Below, in pieces: positions 1-11,077 of a stretch of DNA of 64,000 bases. The notes beneath the pieces are model-generated. The model worked only from the letters and a program-made list of their open reading frames with translations, searched no databases and was not told the origin of the DNA. Position 1 is the first letter of the stretch. The number at the start of each line of letters is the position of its first letter. Origin of the DNA: Cacajao melanocephalus (Eukaryota; Chordata; Mammalia; Primates; Pitheciidae); contig CAUYLG010009241.1 of the NCBI GenBank assembly GCA_963573385.1, positions 1 to 64,000 of the forward strand, given 5' to 3'. A program made the translations under genes and the position numbers.

Positions 1-1
1 A

Positions 2-634
2 AACAAACCCATCCAAAGTTGGGCGAAGGATATGAACAGACACTTTTCAAAAGAAGACATATATGAGGCCAACAAACATATGAAAAAATGCTCATCATCA
101 CTGGTCATTAGAGAAATGCAAATCAAAACCACATTGAGATACCACCTCACAACAGTTAGAATGGTGATCGTTAAAAAACCTGGAGACAACAGATGCTGGA
201 GAGGATGTGGAGAAATAGGAACACTTTTTGACTGTTGGTGGGAGTGTAAACTAGTTCAACCATTGTAGAAGACAATGTGGTGCTTCCTCAAGGACCTGGA
301 AATAGAAATTCCATTTGATCCAGCAATCTCATTACTGGGTATATACTCAAAGGATTATAAATTGTTCTATTATAAAGACACATGCACATGTGTGTTCATA
401 GTGGCATTGTTTACAATAGCAAAGACCTGGTACTACCTCAATTGCCCATTGATGATAGACTGGACAAGGAAAATGTAGCACATATACACCATGGAATACT
501 ATGCAGCCATAAAAAATGGTGGGTTTGTGTCCTTTGTAGGGACATGGATGAATCTGAAAACCATCATTCTCAGCAAACTGACACAAGAACAGAAAATCAA
601 ACACTCCATATTCTCACTTATAGGTGGATGCTGA
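2..634 (+). pseudogene. L1 ORF2 C-terminal remnant with two nonsense changes
   Basis: One continuous reading frame (codons starting at position 2) carries the L1 ORF2p C-terminal region, beginning upstream of the residues [16 protein letters not shown] and running through the Cys-rich segment ([10 protein letters not shown], then CWWECK) to a terminal TGA at 632-634. The frame is broken twice, at 266-268 and 476-478. Both are TAG codons where the L1 family normally has tryptophan (TGG). There is no frameshift between them. This region belongs to the part of ORF2p after the reverse transcriptase domain. It cannot give a working protein. Confidence 0.88.
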
Positions 635-699
635 ACAAGGAGAACACAGGGACACTGGGAGGGGAGCATCACACACTGAGGTCTGTTGGGGGTGGCCAA

Positions 700-728
700 G
701 GGAGGGACGGTGGGGAGGTTGGGGAGGG
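700..728 (+). other. G-quadruplex-prone tract of the L1 3' UTR
   Basis: Guanine runs lie at 700-702, 704-706, 712-715, 721-724 and 726-728, with a further five-G run at 688-692. Spacers are 1-5 bases, which fits an intramolecular four-stranded fold on the + strand. A G-rich tract at this place is characteristic of primate L1 3' UTRs. No folding was computed. Confidence 0.6.
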
Positions 729-884
729 AAAACATGGGGAGAAATGCCAGATGTGGGTGATGGAGGCAGCAAATCACATTGCCATGTGTGTACATGGCGT
801 GTATGTACCTATGCAACAATCCTGCGTGATCTGCACATGTATTCCAGAACCTAAAGTACAATAAAAACAGGAAAAAAAGAGAAA

Positions 885-1740
885 TGTCTCAGTTTTTGTC
901 TGGACAAATGTTTATTTATCTTTCATATTTGAAAGATATTTTTGCCAGATATACTCTTCTAGGGTAATTTTTTTCAGCTCTTTGAGTATATCTTGCCATT
1001 GTCTCCTGGATTGTAATATTTCCACTGAAAAGTCTGGTGCCAGATGTATTAAAACTCTATTGCACAATATGTTGTTTCTTTCTTTTTTCTTGCTGTTTTC
1101 AGAATGGTTTCATTATCCTTTATCTTTGGGAGTTTGATTACTAAATGCCTTGAGATAGTCTTTTTGGGTTAAACATGCTTGGTGTTCTATAATCTCTTTG
1201 TACTTCAGTATTTATATCTTTTTTTAGGTTTAAGATGTTGTCTGTTATTATCCCTGTGAATACATTTTCTATCTCCTTTTCTTCTTCCTCCTTAAGGCCA
1301 ATAACTATTAGATTTGTCCTTTTGAGGCCATTTTCTAAGTCCTGTAGGAATACTTTATTATCTTTTATTTTGTCCCCTCTCACTATGTATTTTAAAATAG
1401 CCTGACTTTAAGCTCACTAATTCTTTCTTCTGCTTGATCAATTCTGCTGCTAAAATACCTTGATGGATTCTTCAGTATGCCAATTACTTTTTTAAGTTCC
1501 AGAATTTCTACTTGATTCTTTTATATCATTTCAGTGTCTTTGTTAACATTATCTGATAGATTCTGAATTCCTTTTCCTTGTTATCTTGAATTTCTTTGTG
1601 TTTTCTCAAAAGAGCTATTTTGAATTCTCTGTCTGAAAGGTCACATTCTCTGTTTCTCCATTATTGGTCCCTGGTAGCTTATTTAGTTTAATTTGTGAGG
1701 TCATATTTTCCTGAATTGTCTTGACACTTGTTGGTGTTCA
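885..1740 (-). pseudogene. L1 ORF1 remnant (RNA-binding protein of L1), antisense
   Basis: The minus-strand frame at 1141-1383 contains LKRTNLIVIGLKEEEEKEIE followed by VQRDYRTPSMFNPKR, which matches the L1 ORF1p RRM domain and its link to the C-terminal domain. Downstream (towards 885), translation in shifting frames gives C-terminal-domain-like pieces such as RYTQRAEKN and a final CPDKN, so frameshifts separate the parts. The upstream frame at 1688-1894 ends in CQDNSGKYDLTN, the N-terminal region of this ORF1 type. ORF1p normally coats L1 RNA as a trimer. This copy is not functional. Confidence 0.75.
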
Positions 1741-3562
1741 TCTGTGTCTGGACATTGAAAAGTTGGGTATTTATTGTAGTCTTCAGAGTCTGGGCTTGCT
1801 TGCACTCATCCTTCTTGAGAATGCTTTCCAGATGATCTAAAGCCCTTGGGTGTTGTGATCTAAGCTCTATTGGCTTTAGGGGCACCTCAAACACAGTAAT
1901 GCTGTGATTCTTACAAACTCATGGAGGTACCGCCTTGCTGGTGCTGGACAAGATCTGGGACAATTCTCTGGATTACCAGGTAAAGACTCTTATTCTTTTC
2001 CCTTACTTTATCCCAGACAAACAGAGTCTATCTCTCTGTCCTGAGCTACCTGAAGCTGGGGGTGGAGTGACACAAGCACTATTTTGGCCACTTCCACTAT
2101 GACTGCACTGGATCAGACCTGAATTCAGCACAGCACTGGCTTGCCCAAGGCCTACTGTAACCACTCCCTGGCTACCACCAATGTGAATTCAAGGTCCTGT
2201 GGTTCCACAAACAACAGGTGGCAAAGGCAGTCTGGCTTGTGCCCTTTCTTTCATGGAGGTGAGTTCTCCCGGAAGACAGGTTGGTCCAGACTAGTCAAGG
2301 ACTAGAGTCAAAAATCTTAGTCTTTCTGGTGTTCTGTTTACTGAAGCTAAGTTGGCACTCAAACCACATGATGCAGCTCTTTTCACTCCTCCCTCCCCAT
2401 TCCAAAAGCAGAGGAGCTTTTTGGCCTTGTAGCCACTGCCACTACAGGCAGTGAGGAGTAATGATAGACTACCAGCCAATGTTTCCTGAAGGCCCAAGGG
2501 CTTTTCAGTCTGCTTGTGGTGAAGGCTACCTGTCTTGGGACCCAGTCTTCAAGACATTGGGCTTCTCTCTGGCACAGGGAAGGTCTAGAAATGCTCTCTA
2601 GAAGCCAAGTTCTAGAATTCAGGACTCCAGGAGTTTGCTCGATGCTCTATACTTCTGCGGCTATGCTGGCACCTAAGGTGCAAGACAACATCGCTTTTAC
2701 ATTTCCATCTGCTTTTCTCAAGCAAAGAAGTCTTGTTTCATAGCCATCACAGCTGAGAATGTACTGAGCCTCACCTGAAGTTAGGAAGTCTCAGTCTCAC
2801 CCAAGACCCTTGATGTAGTACTTGCATATTACTGCTAGCTATTCATGGTCAAAGCACTCTTCAGTTAGCAGGTGATGAATACTGCCAGGAGTCCTTTCCT
2901 TCAAGATAGCAGGTCCCCTTCTGTCCCAGGGTGTGACTAAAAATGCAATTTGAGAGTTAAGATCTATAAATGGTGTCTCATGACTCTGACCAGTGCCCTA
3001 TCCTGCTGGTATGCAAGATGCAAGACAAAGTCCTCTCTACTCTTCCCTATCCTCTTCTTAAGCATAAAGAAGTTTCTTTTGGAGTTGCAAGCTGTACAAT
3101 CTGGGATTAGGAAAGAATTGATGCCAACAATCCCTTAGCCACCCCAGGTGGTGTCCATGTAAGTCGTTTGCCACCCCCTGCCCCAGTTTACTGGATCTGG
3201 GTTTATTTAAGCTCTAGGAATCACTTAGGATCTGCTTACACTCACCTTGTCCTTTCGGCCTACACTGCCTTTCAAGTTTATTTAGAGCCCCAGAGCACTG
3301 TAGCTCCAATGGCAAAGCTTACAGAAACTCAGATTCTGTTGGCTGTGATCAACAATTCCTGTCTGGCTAGAGTTGGTTTAAATGTTCCCTCTATTGATGG
3401 ATGTCAGCTGAGTTTGGTGTGATTTTTCTTTCTGCTATAACAGGACAACAGCAAATTCAATGTCTCACAATTGCTTGCTCTTCTCTCCAACCCCTAGTGC
3501 ATGGAAATGCTCTCTGCACCATCTCTTTAATGCTGGGGCATGGAAGATGTCAGCTATTCAAG

Positions 3563-3607
3563 ACTGGTGGGAGTGTAAACTAGTTTACTGGTGGGAGTGT
3601 AAACTAG
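3563..3607 (+). repeat. Tandem 21-bp duplication
   Basis: The 21-mer ACTGGTGGGAGTGTAAACTAG occurs at 3563-3583 and again, identically, at 3587-3607 (24-bp period). Nearly the same string is at about 231-253 in the ORF2 of the sense L1 (ACTGTTGGTGGGAGTGTAAA), where it encodes the CWWECK stretch. It is not expected in an L1 5' UTR, the surrounding context. Confidence 0.85.
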
Positions 3608-3711
3608 ATAGACTATTTGTTCTATGTCTTCATTTCTTCTTTCAGTGATATAAAGTTAAAACTATGTACTGTGAGTCCCCACCTTATTTTTGGTTCTCAT
3701 GAAGTTGGTGT

Positions 3712-4512
3712 GTGTGTATGTAAAAAACTTTTTTATTTTTTTATTTTAGTCTCAGTGGTACAAGTATAGTTTTGTTACATAGGTTAACTTGTTTCATGGG
3801 GGTTTGCTGAACAGATTATTTCATCACCAAGGTATTAAGCCTAGTATCAATTAGTTATTTTTTCTGATGCTCTCCCTTCTCCCCCTCTCCATGCTCTGGT
3901 AGGCCCTAGTACCTGCTGTTCCTTTCCATGTGTCCACATGTTTTCATCATTTAGCTTCCACTTATAAATGAAATAATGCAGTATTTAGTTTTCTGTTTCT
4001 GTGTTAGCTTGCTAAGGGTAATGGCCTTCAACTCCATCCATGTCCCTGCAAAAGACATGATCTCATTCTTCTTAATGGCTGCATAGTATTCCATAGTGTA
4101 TATGCACCACATTTTCTTCAACAGTTGATCATTGTTGGGCATTTAGGTTAATTTCATATATTTGCTATTGTGCATGTGTCCTCACAATAAAATAATCCAT
4201 ATTTCTTTTGCTATATACCTGGTAATGGAATTGCTAGATCAAGTGGTATTTCTGCCTTTAGGTCTTTGAGGAATTGTGACATTGTCTCATACAATGGCTG
4301 AACTAATTTACACTCTCACCAACAGTGTATTAGCATTCCTTTTTTTTTTTTCACAACCTCGTCAGCATGTGTTATTTTTTGACTTTTTGATAATAGTCAT
4401 TCTTACTGAGGTTAGATGCTATCCCTTGTGGTTTTGATTTGCATTTATCTAAGGATCAGTGATATTGAGCTTTTTTTCAAATGATTGTTGGCCATGTGCA
4501 TGTTTTCTTTTG
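3712..4512 (-). mobile_element. 5'-truncated L1 3' end, antisense, nested in the older L1
   Basis: From a T-rich start (the reverse of a poly-A tail, about 3722-3747) the sequence is the complement of an L1 3' UTR and ORF2 C-terminus. The minus-strand frame at 3951-4142 carries the typical CIYTMEYYAAIKKNEIMSFA peptide. It is truncated after about 0.8 kb. On both sides lies 5' UTR sequence of the older antisense L1, so this copy inserted later. The subfamily is of L1MA/L1PB age. A clean target duplication could not be seen; the flanks near 3700-3715 and 4513-4525 are both TG-rich but imperfect. Confidence 0.82.
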
Positions 4513-4583
4513 AAAAGTGTGTTATATTAGTGTCCTTGCAGGGAGGACAATCAGCAGAGCCTTCTATTGCACCATCTTGTTTC

Positions 4584-5104
4584 ACCTAAGACTCAAAACT
4601 ATTCTTAATACTTTTTGTTAAAATTGTGGTTAGTTGCTATTTCCTATGAAAACAACATAATTTTAATTTTTTTAAATAGACTTGTATCTACATATTAAAA
4701 TTATACAGAATATCCTTCATGGGATCCTCCCTTTTGTTTCTAATGAAATTTGTAGATTTCTTGCCTGTCCTCCTAATCTCAAATGTTTCATTTCTTGCAA
4801 TTAACCATGTGCATCACAAGTTCTATAATATTTCACTGTTACTTTTTGCAAGCTGTATGGTTTTGTGTTTTGTGCTGAAGACCTCTTGGCTCAAACTGTT
4901 AACTCCATCTTATTCTTATGACTACATATTCCTTGATTGTCAAAAACAATGATAAACTTCTCCTTTATCAAGGAACACTGTCTAACTTCCCCTTCATCAG
5001 GGAATGTATGCAGAGCAAATTAACTGCCCTCTTATTTGAGCAACCAACTTAACATGGCCACAGCTTATATTCTATTTTATTTTATTTTTTTTATTTATTA
5101 AATT
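4584..5104. other. Unassigned AT-rich stretch
   Basis: No gene or repeat family was recognised. Two degenerate copies of about 28 bp stand side by side at 4954-5010, both starting AACTTC and containing TATCAAGGAA or CATCAGGGAA. An ORF of 77 codons at 4719-4952 has no recognisable protein features. Confidence 0.4.
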
Positions 5105-5300
5105 GTTAAGAGGATGGAACCTGGCACCAGATTTTCAGTGTTGGAATTCTGACTTTTCCACTCACTGGTTGTATAATATTTGGAAAGTGATCTCTCTGTG
5201 CTTCAATTCTCTCTGCTGTAGAATAAGGTAGTATTAGTGCTGACTTTATAGATTTTGTAAGGAGATTGAATTAGTTAATTTATATTAATAGCCATTTAAT
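5105..5300 (+). mobile_element. MIR SINE
   Basis: The order of conserved MIR blocks is visible: a TTCCACTCACTGGTTGTA block, a TCTCTGTGCTTCAATTCTCT block, then GGAGATTGAATTAGTTAAT. The tRNA-like head is poor. This is an ancient mammalian SINE, roughly 70-75 percent intact by eye. Confidence 0.7.
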
Positions 5301-5304
5301 TGTT

Positions 5305-5400
5305 ATCTATAAAATAATAATAATACTATATATGTAATATAATAATAACAATAGTATCATAATTATCATCATCATCATCACTATTATCATTATCATTATT
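5305..5400. repeat. AT-rich (AAT)n / (ATC)n microsatellite
   Basis: Interrupted AAT/TAT units from about 5305 pass into ATC units (5359-5400), including CATCATCATCATCA. It lies between the MIR and an L2 end. Confidence 0.8.
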
Positions 5401-5401
5401 C

Positions 5402-5510
5402 TGAGAGGTCCTTGAGGATAACTACTATGTTTTCATCTCTGTAGATTTGAAAATGAACCAAAAGTCATGCACAAAATAGTTTCTCAATAAATACTCTCAA
5501 AGTGCTAAAT
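5402..5510 (+). mobile_element. L2 3' end fragment
   Basis: The stretch contains GTCCTTGAGGATAACTACTA, TCATCTCTGTAG and TTTCTCAATAAATACTC, the order seen in the L2 3' terminal region. It is short and diverged. Confidence 0.5.
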
Positions 5511-8500
5511 AATTGATGTTTGTCAGCAAAACACTGACCCTTTACTTATAGTCTCAATCAGTTAATGACACAACCACTAATCCTTTACATACAATATGAA
5601 CAAAAACTTGGAAGATGGCATTAGGTGTCCTTTCTTCTTAAACCAAAAATTTATTTTATCCCAAATCCCGAGATTAAAATCTTAAATTCTCTCAAACTGT
5701 TTTATTACTCTTGTCTTGAGTATCGCTTTAACCAAAGAGCTCCTCATTATGAAGACTCTTGCAAAGTTTGTTCTGTTTTACTCTCTCTCCAGTCTCATTC
5801 TAATTTGCAGGCCTTCCACACATCCATAATCTACTGGCTTCAAAATATTGCTAACCTGCTGAAGTTTTGTGTCCTTCCTTTGCATTACTTTGACTCCTTT
5901 CCGTTCCCTTACATTCTTCTCACTGCTGGTTAATCTGTGTGTTTCTTACTAGTCTGTGGATGTTTCGAGAACAAGAGATAGGTGGATGATTGATTGATAG
6001 TTAAATAGATAGGTATTAGATAGATCTTGAAATATGTATAATTCATCTCTATTTTACTAGAATTTAGAATATGTTTGACCTAATGTATGCAAAATACATA
6101 TTCATTGAATTAAATTGTCGAGAAGCAAACTAATGTTCCACTTGTTGATAAGTCAGTATTCCTGCCTCCTTCTTTAAATACATATTATTGTAGAATTTAA
6201 AATCTCATGCTTCATAAGAAAGCATTTGTATATTCATTTTTATTTTCCAGTTTGTAAGGAAAGTAGAAACAGCTACTTATCTCAGTGTATTACATTATTT
6301 TCAACTGTTATTGTCTTGGTTTGATTTTCTGCTTCAGTGTACAGTTTTCTTAAAGTCAGCAATAAAATTGAATAAATACACTATACTTAATTTTTTGAAA
6401 ATTATTCTTTTAAATTCTATTTTATTATTGTACCATTGGAACGGTGCCTGTCAGATAGTTTTTGAGACATCTATCCATACAGAATATATCACTAATGAGA
6501 CTAACAGCACATTTTACAAGCATTATGAGATATTTTTATAAAATGAATGACTGCATTTTTAAATATGGTCTTACAACTTTGAGACATTTATATTATATTG
6601 AACTTGACATCTCTGAGCCATTATATCATGTTTTACATCCTTTTATTATAAAAATATAAATTTAACCTCTAGGATCCTGGGATGTTCTTACTAAATGATG
6701 AAGTAGATATATTGATAATACAAAAATATAAGCTTAAAATCAAGAACTTGGAAGCACATATCTTAGCTAATATTTCATCATAAATATGACCTTTTATTTC
6801 TTATCTTCTTTATTTACAAATAAAACATTTAATCAAACAAACTTTGATTTACCTTTTTCAAATTTCTTGCCTTATACATTTTTAATATAATCCAGAATTC
6901 TACTTAAAAATTATTTTTTAAAGTTTCAGCTAATTTAAGACTACTATTTTGATATTAGAAATATAAGTTATAAAAATAAAAAAGATAGGATTCACATTTA
7001 AAAAAACAGATTGTTTTTGTTGGGGAAGATCTAAATTTCCACTATATTTTAATAGTTTAAAAGCATTAGCAAAACATTTTAAAGGCCTTTAAATTTATTT
7101 GTTTGTTTCTCAGAACTCGTTAGACCATTTTTTTAAAATAAAATCCAGTACCTGCGATCTTTTATCCATTTATTATAAAGAAGCAAGTACTTGTGATCTT
7201 AAGCAAACATAAAGATGAAAAGCTTACTTATACCATTTGTTAATCTGGTTGTTTGGTTGAAGATAAAAAAAAAGATGGTGAAAGAGAATGACTTAACATG
7301 CTTCTATTATCATGTCAAACATTCAAGAAAATCTTCTGAAACTTTCAAATGAAAATAGAAGAGGTAATAACTTTTTATCCATATTCTTATTCTTCATATC
7401 TAAAAAAAATCTATAAAAAGAAAAAATGCTAAAGATAACTTACTGGTAGTACACAACCATTATTGCAAGAAAAGGAAACTATGAATAATCTTCTAACATA
7501 GTGGTATTTAAAAAACCAAACATTGGAACATATTGAGAACATGGGTATACCTCCTAAGAGCTTGGCAAAATACAAATATTTCTGAAAGTTTAAGACTCAT
7601 GAAAAGTCCATTGACCAATACTTTACAGAAATTTAATCTAGGCATTTTGTTAAAGTACCAGACAATAGAAAATGTTTTTATTTGGACCACTACCTATGTC
7701 ACAACAGGTAGAGAAGTTAAAATAAAAATTATGCAAACTCGTCAACTTCATCATCTATGTCATACCTCTAACTGGAAGAAAATTGCTGAAAGTAAACTAC
7801 AGCCAAAATAGGCATTAGTAAAAAGAAGTACACAGATGATAAATACAAAGTTATATAATGAAGACACTGAAAATACAGGGGAACCTCATAGGAGGACTGA
7901 TAACATAAGAGTATTGTTAGCAAGTTTTTGAGATGACAAACTCATAGTGAAAATACTGGATGCCCCATCTAATCTCCTCCAACCTCATTCACACTCTCAA
8001 ATCTGGAAAAAATTATAAGCAAAAAAAAAAAAAGAAAAAAAAGATACACAGGAAAATAACTCATTTAAAGTTGAATAAGTACCCATTAATTGACAGAAGG
8101 TCTTTGGAGTAGGAAAAAAATGTCTATATTCTTTAACTTCTCAAATGAACAGTCAAAAGATAAAATTCCAACAAATATATTATTATTTAATAGAGGTAGA
8201 ACTTAGTGATTTTTAAATAATTTTTATACTTTTTTCATCACAATAGAAGAAAAAGAAGTGTAATTTCTCTTTGGATTTAAACTTTATAAAGCCATTTTCT
8301 CCCTGTATAGTCTTCAGTTTTGACAATTCCCTTCTGTGACCTAAAATTCAGATCCTTCCTTCATGCTTCCCATAAGATTTTCACTGACCCTCTATGGTGC
8401 TCCCCAATCCTACCAAGTTGCTTTGCTCATATTTCCTCTGTTCCCTTTAATTCAATGCATCTCCCAAGGGTTATGCTCTCTCATACAATATTGAAAAGTA

Positions 8501-8659
8501 AAGAACACAGAAGAAAGACAGGGAATACTTCAGAACACCCACTGTAGCCAAGAAGGTAATTAAGAAGTATATCAAAAGAGGCCACCCTTCTGGAGGGGTA
8601 ATAATGACCAGTATTATTATCCAGTATTAATATCTAGTAATAATGACCATCCTAGGTCC
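5511..8659. other. AT-rich sequence without recognised genes
   Basis: About 3.1 kb of AT-rich DNA. The longest frame (5625-5933, 102 codons) has no recognisable domain or codon signal. Short features are a degenerate GATA-like run at about 5981-6025, an A-rich tract near 8022-8043, and an imperfect repeat of an AATAATGACC unit at about 8601-8650. Some of the DNA is probably very old repeat, but I cannot assign it. Confidence 0.4.
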
Positions 8660-8835
8660 AGCTGTGCTTGCTGTGAAACTCTCAATCCAGAGCATTTCAG
8701 ATTGCTGGTCTTTGTGGGGGTGGGTCTCGCCAAGCCAGATCATCTGACTCCCTGTTTCAGCCCCCTTTCTTTCAGTTGAATGGGTGGCTCTGTCTCCCAG
8801 GCATTCCAGATGTCAGTTGAAATGGCCACCTAGAT
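8660..8835 (-). mobile_element. L1 5' UTR fragment, antisense
   Basis: The stretch GTGGGGGTGGGTCTCGCC ... CAGCCCCCTTT ... GGCATTCCAGATG has the same order and spacing as 61867-61965 inside the 5' UTR of the large antisense L1. It is an isolated 5' UTR piece; no ORF1 follows on the minus side. Confidence 0.65.
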
Positions 8836-9234
8836 AACAAATAATCGTGAGGAAAAGAAAGATTTATGAGGCCATATCCTTGAGATATAGGTCTACCATG
8901 TACTGTAAAGCCTGAGACTTAATCAGAGCACTAAAGAACCACGTACAGCCTACCACCAAGTTATTAAGCATCCAGTAATAATGATAGTGGATTGTAGCTT
9001 AGAAAACTATGAGACAGTACAAAGGGAAGTCCCAGAACTAATATGTTTTAAAGTTAGAGCTAAAAACAGGTCACTTGAGGCATTTAAAATATCTGATGTC
9101 AATAGTTTAAGAAACACCAAAAAAAACAGCCCAACCCAACTCCAGGACATTTTTAACATTCTTACACCGAAGTCCATATTTATTGCTATATGTATCCATG
9201 TTTATCAATAAAAAATTATAAAACATACCAAAAC

Positions 9235-9900
9235 AGTTTTATAGACAAAATAATCATCAGAAGCATATTTAGATATGACACAGGAGTTAGTACTATCAGA
9301 AAAAGAATTTAAGGCAACTACGATTGATATGTTAAAGATTCTAACTGAGAATGTATAAAACATGCAACATCAAATGTAAAATATATATCTACTGAGAGAT
9401 TAAAATAATACAGAAGAATATAAAATAAATATTTAAATAAAAAATATAGTACAAAAAAAAAAAAGAATGTCTTGAAAGTATTCATCAGTACACTCAACAC
9501 AGCCAAGGAAATAATTCAGTGAACTTCAAGAGATCAATAAAAATTGCTAAACAGAAATGCAAAGAGAAAAAAATGAAAAAAAAAGATAAAACTTAATATT
9601 GTCTACAAGAAACTCACTTTAAATCATTAGAACTCACGTAAGTTGAAAATAAAGGGATGAAGAAAGGTACATCATAAAAACACTAATCAAAAGAAATGTG
9701 ATATAGCTATATTGATTTCAGGTAAGTCAGACTTTGGATCAAGAATGATTACATGGACAAAAAGGAACATTACATATTAAATAATAATAAACTGTTCCAT
9801 TCTCTGGGAAGATATAACAATCAAACCACACACTACAGTAGGAAAATAATTATAGCATATAAAGCAAATATTTGAGAATAAAGCTGTTTTATATTTATGA
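9235..9900 (+). mobile_element. Old L1 (L1M type) with a large internal deletion
   Basis: The first part (about 9240-9590) resembles the 5' region of old L1M elements upstream of and around ORF1, with purine-rich text such as AAAAGAATTTAAGGCAACTA. At about 9595 it changes to ORF2 sequence: TACAAGAAACTCACTTTAAA, then AACACTAATCAAAAGAAA and GGAACATTACATATTAA, which belong to the endonuclease domain. Several kilobases between the two are missing. All frames are broken. Confidence 0.65.
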
Positions 9901-10589
9901 AATAGTACTGTGGAAGGTATGTTGATTAATTCATTCACTTATTATTTACTGAGAAATCTCTGAACTTGACAACATTGTTAAGCATATAGAATATGTGTAG
10001 TAGCATATAGGAGAAACAAAGAAACATAAACAATGAAAATGTAACTTAATGGGCATAGTAATAAAAATATGTCAAGATTCTTTAGGAGTATAATTTTGAT
10101 CATAATTCATGACTTGCTTAATCTTCTTTTAGAGTTGCCATACAGGTTCGACTTGATACTCTGCATCTAAATTTCTAGAAAAACACACACACACACACAC
10201 AAAAGCTCTATCTCCTAATTAGTTAATCTACCTTAGTCCTTCACTGGCTGCTCTGATCTGGGAAAATCTATTTTTGGCCTAAGAACATCCAAAATAAAGG
10301 TTCTATCCAAGATAGTATCTTATTCATCCACAGTAGGGTGATTTCTCTCTGTCTCAAATTGAGCCATAAACACAGGTTACTCTGTTTTAATTCCCAGTAA
10401 TACCTGGGAGAACAAGTGATTATTAAAATAGAGAATAGTTTGACTGAGTAGATGTCTGGTGTCAAAATAAACGTATTTTAGTAATTCAAATTTTCTGACT
10501 GCTTTATAAGATGTATGTAATTTCTAACAACCATGATATTATACATTTAAATAGAAATAACCATTTAATATTCTAATGTCTTTTCAAAA
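9901..10589. other. AT-rich sequence with a (CA)n tract
   Basis: No gene is visible. A short AC dinucleotide run lies at 10183-10201. The rest is unassigned. Confidence 0.45.
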
Positions 10590-10730
10590 TTAGGAGAAAT
10601 ACCTAATGTAGATGATGATGATGGGGTGATGGATGCAGCAAACCACCATGGCACATGTATACCCATGTAACAAATCTGCACATTCTGCACATGTACCCCA
10701 GCACTTAAAGTATAATAATTAAAAAATTTA
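10590..10730 (+). mobile_element. Very short L1 3' end
   Basis: Only the last about 140 bp of an L1 3' UTR are present: AGGAGAAATACCTAATGTAG, GCACATGTATACCCATGTAA, GCACATGTACCCCAGCACTT, then TAAAGTATAATAATT and an A-rich tail. It is an extremely 5'-truncated insertion. Confidence 0.85.
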
Positions 10731-10741
10731 AAAATTCACAC

Positions 10742-10930
10742 AAGAAATGTTCTTATTATTTTATATAATTTTTGTGGATACATAATTGGTGTATATATTT
10801 ATGGGGTACATGAGCTGTTTTGATAAAGGCATACAATGTGAAATAATCATATCATGGTGGTAGAAATATAGGTAGTGTGTGCTTCCCAATTGTTGAATTA
10901 CGTGACACTAGGTATTTTTACCTTCTCGTG
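10742..10930 (-). mobile_element. L1 3' end fragment, antisense (L1MA/L1PB type)
   Basis: The text TTTTGTGGATACATAATTGG ... TATTTATGGGGTACATGAG ... GATAAAGGCATACAATGTGA is the reverse complement of the 3' UTR of middle-aged L1 families. It lies immediately after the short sense L1 end, tail against tail. The far limit is unclear. Confidence 0.7.
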
Positions 10931-11077
10931 TTTGAAAAGGATATCCCAATTGACAGTATGGTAAATCTAATTCAATTTAGTTAAATTCTGTTATAGGCAT
11001 TTGACTTCCTGCTAAATACTAAACTTTAGAGACGTTGTTTCTAATACAAACATGCTTCTATTTTTCCTGGGTGTCAT

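Larger units (their letters stand above)
1..880 (+). mobile_element. L1 3' end (primate L1PA/L1PB type), 5' part outside the window
   Basis: The sequence reads as the end of L1 ORF2 followed by the L1 3' UTR: a G-rich purine tract (about 655-740), the terminal block with the CACATGTA motif near 833-841, and an A-rich tail with an AATAAA signal at about 860-865. The element continues to the left of the window, so its length and 5' end are unknown. It ends against the older antisense L1 at about 881. Its 3' UTR closely resembles that of the antisense L1 at 39746-40884, so the two are of the same or neighbouring subfamilies. The copy is dead because its ORF2 is interrupted. Confidence 0.93.
881..4583 (-). 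mobile_element. Older L1 5' half (5' UTR and ORF1), antisense, interrupted by a nested L1
   Basis: Read on the minus strand, the element begins near 4583 with a CCATCTTG-complement L1 5' end, runs through a long GC-richer 5' UTR (about 1900-3700, with degenerate internally repeated blocks) and enters ORF1 near 1740. It stops at 881 where the sense L1 ends. The 5' UTR is interrupted by a separate L1 3' end at 3712-4512, and the stretch 4513-4583 resumes the 5' UTR. The type (ORF1 with KYDLTN upstream peptide and long 5' UTR) fits an L1MA/L1PB-age element. ORF2 and the 3' end are absent. Confidence 0.8.

Noticed and set aside
382..864. 160-codon plus-strand frame
   Set aside because: A shifted frame across L1 ORF2 and 3' UTR. 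The true L1 frame uses codons starting at position 2.
5625..5933. 102-codon frame in unassigned DNA
   Set aside because: No recognisable domain, AT-rich composition typical of random frames, and no splice or promoter context that I could support.
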